From assembly GCA_017464245.1 (NCBI GenBank), contig JAFUDV010000056.1, forward strand, positions 1 to 44,597: a stretch of 44,597 bases of DNA. The letters are read 5' to 3'. Position numbers and translations under genes: made by a program. The notes under the pieces are model-generated. The model made no database searches and was not told the origin of the DNA. It worked only from the letters and a program-made list of their open reading frames with translations. Within the stretch, counting starts at the first letter, position 1; every line of letters begins with the position of its first letter. The DNA comes from Bacteroidales bacterium (GTDB taxonomy: Bacteria; Bacteroidota; Bacteroidia; Bacteroidales; UBA932). Shown here piece after piece: positions 8,301-15,180 of the stretch.

Positions 8301-9911
8301 CTTGGGCGCCAGGTCGAAGGTGCCCTGGAGCAGGAAGTTCAGGTTGGGATCGTTGCAGACGATGCGGCCGTCGAAGGCCTGTCCCGAGTAGGTGCCCGCC
8401 GCTTCGATGCCGGTGTAGTCGTAGCCGAGGGCGCGGAGGCCGGACACTTTCAGGGAGTCGATCCTCACCTGCGGGTTGCCCTTCGCGAGGACGGCCTCGA
8501 GCCCCGTTTCCAGGGTGACCGGCCCAAGGGCGTCGATGCCGGCGATGCGTCCGGCGTCCAGGTTCCGCGTCCGTGCGGTTCCGCCGATGGCGATGTCCCG
8601 GCTGCGGTCCAGGATGTTCCGGAGGGTCAGGTCCACGTCGGCCGCACCGGCAGACGTGTCCAGGCAGCCCTGGACGGCAAGGCGGTTCAGGGTCCCCTTT
8701 GCGGTGGCGTCCAGCCGGAGGTTCGTTCCCTTGGCGATCTGGGAGAGGTCCAGTTCCGTGGCCGGGGACCATTCCCGGATGAAAGTGGCAATTCCGTCTG
8801 TCGTAAACAGGAAGTCCTTGACCTTGAAATCCATCCGGGTCGTGTTGATGTCGGGGAGGCCGTTCATGGAACCCTCCACCTTGCCGGAAACGCCGCTTCC
8901 GAGTTCGTTGAAGGAGAGTCCCTTGACATGGAAATTCTCCACCGTTCCATCCACCTTTCCGGCCATCTCGGCCTTGAAGGTGTATTCTTCAAGGTTCGGG
9001 GAAAAGTGGCTGACCGTCTGCATGGAGAAGACGGTGGGGGCGGCGAATTCGCCTTCGAGGCGCACCTTGCGGAGGAAGTCGCCGTAATCGTCCAGGGGAC
9101 CCAGCAGACGGAGATAGCGAAGGTGGAGGTCGGAGTCGTCGTCCTGGATGTGGAGCTTGTCCAGCAGCACCTGCCCATGGCCCGCCTTCACCTTTCCGGA
9201 CAGGTCATGCACGTTCCATCCGCACTTCTCCGCAATCCGGATATGGTCCGCGTTGCCGATGATTTCCCCGTCCTTGACGAGCAGGTCCGATGCATGGATG
9301 TCCGCCACGACGTCCAGGTCGTCCCAGTCGATGACGTGGTCGGACACGGGCTCCCGCCCCTCGTCGGCCTTCCGCTGGGCGGCGGGATGGTTGAGCATCC
9401 GGAAACGGAAGCCTTCGATATCCACCCGGGAGGCCTCCAGAAGGTCGCCGAAATCCTTCTTGGGTTCTCCGGAAGGCTTCAGGCCCAGGATGCGCGACAG
9501 GTTGCTGGTGGCTTTTTCACCGGGGGCGCCGGGCTCCGTGACGAGGTTGAAACTGCCTCCTTCCAGCCGCAGGCGGCTGACGGAGATCCGTTCCTTGTGG
9601 AGGAGCCCCTTCAGGGAGAACCGGGCCGACAGGGTGCCGACGCTCAGGAGCGTGTCCTGTGCCGGGAGGAGTCCGCCCCGGTAGGGATGCCGGTCCTTCA
9701 CGACCACGTTCCGGAGGACGAGGGCGTCGAAGGGTTTCACGGTGACGCCGCCCACCTCGATGTCCGCGTCGATGTTCCCGGCGAAACGCTCCACCGCCTT
9801 CCGGGCGAGATAGGTCTGGACAGCGGGGGACTCGACGGCGACGACGAGGGCCAGCAGCAGCAAGAGCAGCACTGCCAGCACGCGGAACGTTATGCGAAGA
9901 CCCTTCTTCAT
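5325..9911 (-). CDS. TamB-like translocation and assembly module protein (AsmA/DUF490 superfamily)
   Basis: A very large envelope protein (1528 residues) anchored in the inner membrane by one N-terminal helix (FRVLAVLLLLLLALVVAV). The rest is a repetitive beta-rich body of alternating aspartates, glycines and hydrophobics, as in AsmA/TamB bridge proteins that span the periplasm. The C-terminal DUF490/TamB region is recognisable in GDFHFSTLGIVNREFSIQDG and SGIMAGQLNSIFQKLDI, and in the closing DVALSTQLFNNRVVVNGTIGNRR. The family moves phospholipids or helps assemble outer-membrane proteins. The ATG at 9911 is preferred to the TTG at 9914. A -7 box lies just upstream. It is the first gene of a four-gene operon whose other members modify RNA or hydrolyse phosphoesters. 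No TamA partner is visible here. Confidence 0.9.
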   Translation of the reverse strand: MKKGLRITFRVLAVLLLLLLALVVAVESPAVQTYLARKAVERFAGNIDADIEVGGVTVKPFDALVLRNVVVKDRHPYRGGLLPAQDTLLSVGTLSARFSLKGLLHKERISVSRLRLEGGSFNLVTEPGAPGEKATSNLSRILGLKPSGEPKKDFGDLLEASRVDIEGFRFRMLNHPAAQRKADEGREPVSDHVIDWDDLDVVADIHASDLLVKDGEIIGNADHIRIAEKCGWNVHDLSGKVKAGHGQVLLDKLHIQDDDSDLHLRYLRLLGPLDDYGDFLRKVRLEGEFAAPTVFSMQTVSHFSPNLEEYTFKAEMAGKVDGTVENFHVKGLSFNELGSGVSGKVEGSMNGLPDINTTRMDFKVKDFLFTTDGIATFIREWSPATELDLSQIAKGTNLRLDATAKGTLNRLAVQGCLDTSAGAADVDLTLRNILDRSRDIAIGGTARTRNLDAGRIAGIDALGPVTLETGLEAVLAKGNPQVRIDSLKVSGLRALGYDYTGIEAAGTYSGQAFDGRIVCNDPNLNFLLQGTFDLAPKTRNAAYRFYANVGYADLNALHLDKRGPSKVSLQADANFIRTRDRDLLGEVNLRDVVLENAAGRYEVGDVTASAHANDDIHRIRFNADFAEGTFVGGKSALDMVADLKELLVRRELPSLLTDSEKPWDGSPYEANFKFYDTQKLLGFLLPGLYIEKNTDLKLKVDGDGLVTGGITSGRLALQDKYVKDFKLDFDNRDGALHAGISGGAVRAGDFEILLGRLNLTADDDQFGANFVFDNGDEVLSRGDLRLEGRLDRDARGLTVTAGALPSSIYYNGEKWDIDSEDVTVCGGDIRIGQLRLSNGPQELLADGGLSSSKADTLSVRLDRFDISLLNSFLMKGKMDLKGKATGRARLVSPTQPSVGLLAGITCDSTYIAGRPVGRLLMRSGWDEENQRFDFRIRNEQDGVRNIDLDGFLNPKDKSVRADATLSKLDLGYAAPILAGIFNEFGGGLDGKIHVGGTLDKLEISSEGTQIVDGSLGIDFTQVTYGISGPVSVDTEGLHFTRVALTDGVGGKGNVTGSLLFGGFKDPCLDTHVRFDQMKVLGIPAGRKSPISGTVYGTGKVDVTGTFDAVRLDVDARTVKSGDLHIPLGSGSAKATGDLLVFTEPEVPVEEDPYETLMQAGRTGSKKKSKSDLDIRVKVSATPAVTAYVDIGENSLRGLGNGLIDLRVRESQNLFTINGDYTLSQGDFHFSTLGIVNREFSIQDGSSIRFRGDVMESELDVTGIYSTKADISNLLSGSLSEEGSSRRQVNCLIGITDKLRNPQVKFDIEVPELDPGTEGLVESALNTDDKKMKQFLYLLIANSFLPNEDSGIITTGSTNMLYSNMTGIMAGQLNSIFQKLDIPLDLGLNYQQGTAGNNIFDVALSTQLFNNRVVVNGTIGNRRLFGTTTDEMAGDIDIDIKLDKPGTIRLNLFSHSADQYTSYLDNSQRNGVGIAYQREFNSFRQLVQDVFSTREQREEQAAQEALQPARRRILQIDSTGKAHPIVTNE

Positions 9912-9918
9912 CAATCTA

Positions 9919-9926
9919 CAAATTTA
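9919..9926 (-). promoter_or_regulatory. -7 box TAAATTTG for the TamB operon
   Basis: The match to TAnnTTTG is exact on the minus strand. The ATG begins 8 nt downstream. It is arranged back to back with the tsaD promoter; the two -7 boxes are 13 bp apart. Confidence 0.7.
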
Positions 9927-9939
9927 AGAATAAAATCCG

Positions 9940-9947
9940 TATCTTTG
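9940..9947 (+). promoter_or_regulatory. -7 box TATCTTTG for tsaD
   Basis: Exact TAnnTTTG match. The tsaD ATG is 24 nt after the box. No clear TTTG is seen at the -33 position, which overlaps the divergent TamB promoter. Confidence 0.7.
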
Positions 9948-9971
9948 CAGTCCTAAACGGAACATTTGAGT

Positions 9972-10994
9972 ATGGCAGACATCATCCTGGGCATCGAGTC
10001 CTCCTGTGACGACACTTCGGCGGCCGTCATCCGGGACGGTGTCCTCCTATCCAACGTCATCGCTTCGCAGCAGGTCCACAAGGACTTCGGCGGCGTGGTG
10101 CCGGAACTGGCTTCCCGGGCGCATGAACAGAACATCGTCCCGGTGGTCTCGCAGGCGCTGGACAAGGCCGGCGTGAAGCCGGAGGAACTGACGGCCATCG
10201 CCTTCACCCGCGGCCCGGGCCTGCTGGGCTCGCTCCTGGTGGGGACATCTTTCGCCAAGGCATTGTCTCTCTCGCTGGACATTCCCATGGTGATGGTGAA
10301 CCACCTGCAGGGCCATATCCTCGCGAATTTCATCCGTCAGCCGGACAAGCCGGTGACGGAACCTTCCTTCCCGTACCTGTGCCTGCTGGTTTCCGGCGGC
10401 AACTCACAGATCGTCAAGGTGGCGAGTCCCCTGGAATACGAGATTCTGGGGCAGACCATCGACGACGCGGTGGGGGAGGCCTTCGACAAGTGTTCCAAGA
10501 TGCTGGGACTGGGCTATCCCGGAGGACCGGTCATCGACCGTCTCGCGAAGCTGGGCGATCCCGACCGGTTCCATTTCGCGAAGCCCAACATCCCCGGGCT
10601 GGACTACAGCTTCAGCGGCATCAAGACCTCCCTCCTGTATTTCGTCCGGGACGAGATGGCGAAGGATCCGCATTTCCTGGAGAACAACAAGGAGGACCTG
10701 TGCGCCAGCTTCCAGAAGACCCTCATCGACATCCTGATGGGCAAGCTCATCCGGGCGGCGAAGGAAACCCGCATCCGTGAAATCACCATCGGCGGCGGCG
10801 TTTCCGCCAACAGCGGACTCCGCGAACGGATCGTGTCGGAAGGAAAGAAACGCGGCTGGAAGACCTACCTCCCGGAGTTCAAGTTCACGACCGACAACGC
10901 GGCCATGATCGCCGTCGCCGGCTGGTTCCGCTACAAGGCGGGCGAACGTACCCCCCTGGACGTCGCTCCCGTTTCCCGCCTGGCCGACTATTGA
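9972..10994 (+). CDS. tsaD: tRNA N6-adenosine threonylcarbamoyltransferase
   Basis: TsaD transfers the threonylcarbamoyl group from TC-AMP to A37 of tRNAs that read ANN codons, working with TsaB and TsaE. The 340-residue ASKHA-fold protein has the expected length. It opens with ILGIESSCDDTSAAVI and has the metal-binding histidines H111 and H115 in VNHLQGHILA, the same residue numbers as E. coli. Further blocks are ELASRAHEQNI, LVSGGNSQIV, GEAFDKCSKMLGLGYPGG and GGGVSANSGLRE. ATG 9972 is chosen over a TTG at 9966. The stop lies 1 nt before the next ATG, so it is co-transcribed with the FAD protein. No tsaB or tsaE is in the window. Confidence 0.97.
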   Translation: MADIILGIESSCDDTSAAVIRDGVLLSNVIASQQVHKDFGGVVPELASRAHEQNIVPVVSQALDKAGVKPEELTAIAFTRGPGLLGSLLVGTSFAKALSLSLDIPMVMVNHLQGHILANFIRQPDKPVTEPSFPYLCLLVSGGNSQIVKVASPLEYEILGQTIDDAVGEAFDKCSKMLGLGYPGGPVIDRLAKLGDPDRFHFAKPNIPGLDYSFSGIKTSLLYFVRDEMAKDPHFLENNKEDLCASFQKTLIDILMGKLIRAAKETRIREITIGGGVSANSGLRERIVSEGKKRGWKTYLPEFKFTTDNAAMIAVAGWFRYKAGERTPLDVAPVSRLADY

Positions 10995-10995
10995 C

Positions 10996-12531
10996 ATGAA
11001 AGAGTTCGAAATCGCCAAGAAGATCGGGAAGGATCTGACCGACACCGAGTTGAAAGAAGCGGCTGCCAAGGCGTTGGGTGTCAAGCCGGAGAAAGTTGGG
11101 GACGTGGTCGTGACCAGGCGTTCCGTGGATGCCCGGCAGGAGATCCTGTACCGTTACCGGGTGCAGGCCTGCCGCCAGGGAGAGGTCTATGAACCGTACC
11201 GGCTGCCGGCGTATCGGGATGTCCATGAGGCGGAGCCGGTGATTGTCATCGGTGCCGGTCCGGCTGGACTGTTTGCCGCCTTGACGCTCCTGACGCGAGG
11301 GCTGAAGCCCGTGATCCTGGAGCGGGGCAAGGATGTGCACCGTCGCAAAGCCGACATGGCGAAACTGTCGGTGGAAGGGGTCATCGACCCGGATTCCAAC
11401 TATTGCTACGGCGAAGGGGGAGCGGGCGCCTTTTCCGACGGAAAACTGTTCACGCGTTCTTCCAAGCGGGGTGACATCCGGGAAGTGCTGCACCAGTTTG
11501 TCCGCTTCGGAGCCGATCCGTCCATCCTCATCGATGCGCATCCGCATCTGGGAACGGACAAGCTGCCCACGATCGTGGAGAACATCCGGCTCTGCATCGA
11601 AGAGCACGGCGGCGAATACCACTTCGACAGCCGGGTGACGGACATCGTCCCGGTCGCCGGCGGTTTCGAGGTCCATACGGCCGATACGGTGTACAAGGCG
11701 GCGAAAGTGATCCTGGCGTCGGGCCATTCCGCCCGTGACATCTACGAGATCTTCGACCGGCGCGGATGGGCTCTGGAAGCCAAGGGCTTCGCGCTGGGTG
11801 TGCGCGTGGAGCATCCGCAATGGCTCATCAACCAGATCCGCTACCACGGGAAGTACCAGCCCTACATGCCCACGGCGGAGTATTCCTTCGTCCAACAGGT
11901 GGAAGGGCGTGGCGTGTTCTCCTTCTGCATGTGCCCGGGCGGCATCCTGGTTCCTTCCTCCACGGAGGACGGGACGGTGGTCCTGAACGGGATGTCCAAT
12001 TCGGCCCGTAATTCCAAGTGGGCCAATGCTGGCGTGGTCGTGCAGATTGAACCGGGCGACCAGCCTGCTGAATACCAGGGACCTTTCGCGCTGATGGATT
12101 TTCAGCACGACATCGAGAAAAAGATGTACGAGTACGTGTCCTCCCATGGCGGGAAGCATCCGCTGTCCGCTCCCGCCCAGCGCATGAAGGACTTCTGCCG
12201 CGGAATCGTCTCGAAGGACCTTCCCAAGACCTCCTACCATCCGGGTGCCTGGTCCTCGCCGCTGCACGAACTCCTGCCCGAGCACGTGGCCCTGCGCCTG
12301 CGCCGGGCGTTCCCGCAGGTGGACCGCCAGATGCACGGCTACTATACGAATGACGCGCTGCTGCTGGGCGTGGAATCCCGGACGTCTTCTCCGGTGCGCC
12401 TTCCGCGCAATCCGGAAACGCTGGAGCATGTGGACGTTCCGGGCCTGTATCCCTGCGGGGAAGGCGCAGGCTACGCCGGGGGCATCGTCTCCTCCGCCCT
12501 CGACGGCATCAACTGCGCGGAAAAGGTATAG
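10996..12531 (+). CDS. NAD(P)/FAD-dependent oxidoreductase
   Basis: A 511-residue flavoprotein of the conserved bacterial family annotated only as FAD-dependent protein. Residues 1-75 form a small N-terminal domain (KKIGKDLTDTELKEAAAKAL). The FAD dinucleotide-binding motif PVIVIGAGPAGLFAAL follows at about residue 81, with the acidic ribose-binding end ILERGKDV. Other conserved parts are YCYGEGGAGAFSDGKL and the C-terminal FAD-closing segment GLYPCGEGAGYAGGIVSSA. Substrate and electron partner are not known. It follows tsaD by 1 nt. Its TAG stop abuts the stop of the convergent S51/ATP-grasp gene with no space for a terminator. Confidence 0.88.
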   Translation: MKEFEIAKKIGKDLTDTELKEAAAKALGVKPEKVGDVVVTRRSVDARQEILYRYRVQACRQGEVYEPYRLPAYRDVHEAEPVIVIGAGPAGLFAALTLLTRGLKPVILERGKDVHRRKADMAKLSVEGVIDPDSNYCYGEGGAGAFSDGKLFTRSSKRGDIREVLHQFVRFGADPSILIDAHPHLGTDKLPTIVENIRLCIEEHGGEYHFDSRVTDIVPVAGGFEVHTADTVYKAAKVILASGHSARDIYEIFDRRGWALEAKGFALGVRVEHPQWLINQIRYHGKYQPYMPTAEYSFVQQVEGRGVFSFCMCPGGILVPSSTEDGTVVLNGMSNSARNSKWANAGVVVQIEPGDQPAEYQGPFALMDFQHDIEKKMYEYVSSHGGKHPLSAPAQRMKDFCRGIVSKDLPKTSYHPGAWSSPLHELLPEHVALRLRRAFPQVDRQMHGYYTNDALLLGVESRTSSPVRLPRNPETLEHVDVPGLYPCGEGAGYAGGIVSSALDGINCAEKV

Positions 12532-14436
12532 CTATTCCGTCAGATACTTGAAGTATGCGTCGATCTCCGGACGCGTCTTCAGCCGTACCATGTACACCTG
12601 GTCGCCGAGATCGTCGGCCAGGGCCGGGCTCATGCGGGTGCACATGACCAGCGCTTCGCCGTAGCGGGCCAGGACATCTTCATGGGAGTGCTTGTAGGCG
12701 TGGACGTCGCGCCTGCCCACGTAGGCGCAGTAGAACTGCTCTCCAAAGGACTTCCGGCGCTCGCCGAAGGCCACCATGTCGGCCCAGATCTGGAAGACGT
12801 CGGTGGAATGCGCATAATTCATCATGTCCGGGGTGAAGCCACCCGGCGGGCGCATGTTCACTTCCAGACCCACATAATCACCTTTCTTCCCGAGACCTTC
12901 CCGGTCGCGGTCCAGCTGGAAGAACTCCAGGTGGACGAAGCGGTTCACGATGCCGAAGGCCTTCACCGTCCGCCGTCCGATGGCGGCGAGTTTCGCGGGA
13001 ACGGTCTTGTTCACCCAGTAGCAGGTGTCCAGGTTGTCGTGGACGATGTCCATGATGGGGGTGGGGAAGACGCTGTTGTTCTCGAAAACGGGCTCGCCCT
13101 TGTCGTTGAAGATGGCGTCGTAGGACACCAGGAGCCCGGTGATGAACTCTTCGATGACGAACTGGCCGTAGTTGTCCGGGTGGCTGCGGAACCACTCGGT
13201 GAGCTGCGTGTCGTTCTCCAGCTTGAAGGTTCCGGTGGCTCCCACGCCGTTGTCCGGCTTGGCGATGACGGGATAGCCGGTCTTCTTGACGAAGGCTTTC
13301 ACCTTGGCCTCGCCCTCGGAGCACTTGATTTGCCGGGCCGTGGGAATGCCGCCCAGCGCATAGTACTTCTTCATCTCGGACTTGTTCTTGATGGAAGCGA
13401 TGCGGTCGGTCTTCAGGCCGGTGGTGACGTTGAAGTCCGTCCTGAGGCGGGCATCCTGTTCCAGCCAGTATTCATTGTTGGACTCGATCCAGTCGATCTT
13501 GCCCCACTTGTGGGCGAACCAGGCGACGGCCCGGTACACCTCACCGTAGTCTTCGAGGTTGTTGACCTGATAATAGTCTGAAAGCGAGTTCTTCAAATCC
13601 TGGGAAAGATACGCATAGGGCGTATCCGCGATGCCCAGTACATTGACCCCGTTGGCCTTCGCTCCGGCGCAGAAGTGCCAGTAGCTGTCGGGGAAATGGG
13701 GGGAGATGAATATTAAGTTCATGAAACTGTAAGTTTGGTTTTCTTCCGAAATCTTGCGCATGCCGCCCTGCGTGATCTCCCACGCCTCGCCGAAAAGGGT
13801 GGAGCGGCCGTCCTTCACCATCACGTATCCTCCGTCGGGGAAGGTGTAGAACCGGTGGCGCCAGCTGTCCGGGAAGACGACGTCCTCGAACAGCCGCTGC
13901 CCGTCCAGGACGACATTCCGTACCTGATGGTAGTGGGGGACCAGGTTGATGTCCGTCAGCCCGAGGCCGCGGAGCCACCGGCAGTAGGCGGGATCCGCCG
14001 CCTCACCGTCCAGTTCGGGGTGCGAATAGACCCGGTCGGCGCAGTTCATGCTGCCGGCGCTGCATCCCATCACGACGCCGTCGAAGTCCCGGAGGATTTC
14101 CTTCAGGCCGGTTTCGTGGAGGAAGCGGTTTTGGGTGGGAACATGTCCGCCGCACAGGACAACCCAGTGGGCGCGTGCTACGAGATCCTTGATTTCCAGC
14201 GCATTCCGCCTGTCCAGCATCACGATCTCTTCGGCCTCGATGCCGGAGTTGCGGATACAGGCGCTCATTCCCTCCAGGACGGAGTCCGTAAAGGCCTCGT
14301 CGTCCGGGGCGGCACTGACGAGGAGCACCCTCGGACGGGGTGGAAGCTCCGCCTTTACGCGGGAGAGAAAGCCGTTGTCCGAGGTGAACCGGTCCTGTCC
14401 GAACCGGGTGGGACTGCCTGTCAGGAAGAGCGTCAT
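12532..14436 (-). CDS. Fusion of peptidase S51 (peptidase E-like) and ATP-grasp ligase
   Basis: One 634-residue protein joins two opposite activities. Residues 1-230 are a peptidase S51/cyanophycinase-like alpha/beta domain. It has the nucleophile elbow GCSAGS (Ser126), VVLCGGHVPTQNRFLHETGL before it and a candidate catalytic His in LVPHYH (about 168-170). Residues 239-634 are an ATP-grasp domain. It starts MNLIFISPHFPDSYWHF, binds ATP through YPVIAKPDNGVGATGT and EEFITGLLVSYDAIF, and has the Mg-binding end LEVNMRPPGGFTPDM. ATP-grasp enzymes join a carboxylate to an amine; S51 enzymes cleave aspartyl or isoaspartyl peptides. The product is unknown. The joint holds an in-frame ATG at 13722 in AT-rich DNA, as if two genes had fused. 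No signal peptide is seen, so it should be cytosolic. Confidence 0.87.
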   Translation of the reverse strand: MTLFLTGSPTRFGQDRFTSDNGFLSRVKAELPPRPRVLLVSAAPDDEAFTDSVLEGMSACIRNSGIEAEEIVMLDRRNALEIKDLVARAHWVVLCGGHVPTQNRFLHETGLKEILRDFDGVVMGCSAGSMNCADRVYSHPELDGEAADPAYCRWLRGLGLTDINLVPHYHQVRNVVLDGQRLFEDVVFPDSWRHRFYTFPDGGYVMVKDGRSTLFGEAWEITQGGMRKISEENQTYSFMNLIFISPHFPDSYWHFCAGAKANGVNVLGIADTPYAYLSQDLKNSLSDYYQVNNLEDYGEVYRAVAWFAHKWGKIDWIESNNEYWLEQDARLRTDFNVTTGLKTDRIASIKNKSEMKKYYALGGIPTARQIKCSEGEAKVKAFVKKTGYPVIAKPDNGVGATGTFKLENDTQLTEWFRSHPDNYGQFVIEEFITGLLVSYDAIFNDKGEPVFENNSVFPTPIMDIVHDNLDTCYWVNKTVPAKLAAIGRRTVKAFGIVNRFVHLEFFQLDRDREGLGKKGDYVGLEVNMRPPGGFTPDMMNYAHSTDVFQIWADMVAFGERRKSFGEQFYCAYVGRRDVHAYKHSHEDVLARYGEALVMCTRMSPALADDLGDQVYMVRLKTRPEIDAYFKYLTE

Positions 14437-14461
14437 GGGCCAATCGTCGTTTTTTCGTCCG

Positions 14462-14492
14462 CAAAATTACTGTGTTTCCGCCAAATATCAAA
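14462..14492 (-). promoter_or_regulatory. Promoter for the S51/ATP-grasp gene
   Basis: -7 box TAATTTTG (minus strand, 14462-14469) and -33 TTTG (14489-14492), separated by 19 nt, as expected for Bacteroidetes sigma. The ATG at 14436 follows about 25 nt after the box. Confidence 0.75.
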
Positions 14493-14566
14493 TTCTGGCA
14501 TGGAAATTGGATAATCCTTTCTGCTCCCGGTATCGGGAAATGACAACTAACACTTTAATCCAAGAA

Positions 14567-15118
14567 ATGGAAAAACTCAACAAACCCGCCATCCTGGTCG
14601 TCGATATGCTCAACGACTTTGTGACCGGCTCCATCGGCTGCCCCCGCGCCGTGGAAATCCTCCCTGCTACCGCCCGTCTTCTGGAAGCGGCCCGCGAGAA
14701 GGGTGTTCCTGTCATTTACTGCAACGATGCCCATCTTCCGGGTATCGACCGTGAACTCCAGATCTGGGGCGACCATGCGCTCGTCGGCACCCCGGGTGCG
14801 GAGGTGGTTCCCGAACTGAAACCGGAAGAGGGCGACTATGTCGTCCCCAAGCGCCGTTACAGCGGCTTCTTCCAGACGGACCTGGACATCCTTCTCAAGG
14901 AACTGGGTGTCAAGACCGTCATCATCACAGGCCTCCACACGCACATGTGCTGCCGCCACACCGCCGCGGATGCGTATTGCCTGGGCTATGACGTGGTGGT
15001 CGCGAAGGAAGCCACGAACTCTTTCACCGAGGAAGACTACCAGTACGGCCTCTCCTATCTGAAGATGTGCTACGGCGCCGACGCCTATACGAACGAAGAA
15101 CTCATCGCCGCTTTCTAG
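14567..15118 (+). CDS. Isochorismatase-family hydrolase, nicotinamidase-like
   Basis: A 183-residue cysteine hydrolase. The triad is visible: Asp13 in ILVVDMLNDF, Lys95 in VVPKRRYSGF, and Cys128 in TGLHTHMCCRHTAADA. The CxxxTA spacing and the cis-peptide region fit nicotinamidase-related amidases such as PncA/YcaC rather than true isochorismatases. Nicotinamidase would return nicotinamide to NAD synthesis; substrate assignment is inference. The start at 14567 (MEKLNKPAIL) matches family N-termini. An in-frame ATG at 14540 would add nine residues. No TAnnTTTG box was found in the 130-nt gap upstream. A strong terminator follows. It is divergent from the S51/ATP-grasp gene. Confidence 0.88.
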   Translation: MEKLNKPAILVVDMLNDFVTGSIGCPRAVEILPATARLLEAAREKGVPVIYCNDAHLPGIDRELQIWGDHALVGTPGAEVVPELKPEEGDYVVPKRRYSGFFQTDLDILLKELGVKTVIITGLHTHMCCRHTAADAYCLGYDVVVAKEATNSFTEEDYQYGLSYLKMCYGADAYTNEELIAAF

Positions 15119-15144
15119 GAAGCAGCGTTTTTTCAACAAGCACG

Positions 15145-15175
15145 GGCGGTCCACACGGGTGGGCCGCCTTTTTTT
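15145..15175 (+). terminator. Rho-independent terminator after the isochorismatase-family gene
   Basis: GGCGGTCCA (15145-15153) pairs with TGGGCCGCC (15160-15168), with one G-T pair. Seven T residues follow. It ends 5 nt before the stop codon of convergent mnmA. Confidence 0.92.
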
Positions 15176-15180
15176 GCAGG

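Noticed and set aside
5346-9956. A 1536-codon open frame on the plus strand opposite the TamB-like gene
   Set aside because: It is a shadow of the GC-rich coding strand: it has no start signal and shows no family pattern, while the minus-strand frame has a signal anchor and the TamB C-terminus.
14437-14566. A -7 box for the isochorismatase-family gene
   Set aside because: Candidates such as TAATCCTTTC do not fit TAnnTTTG; no promoter is called.
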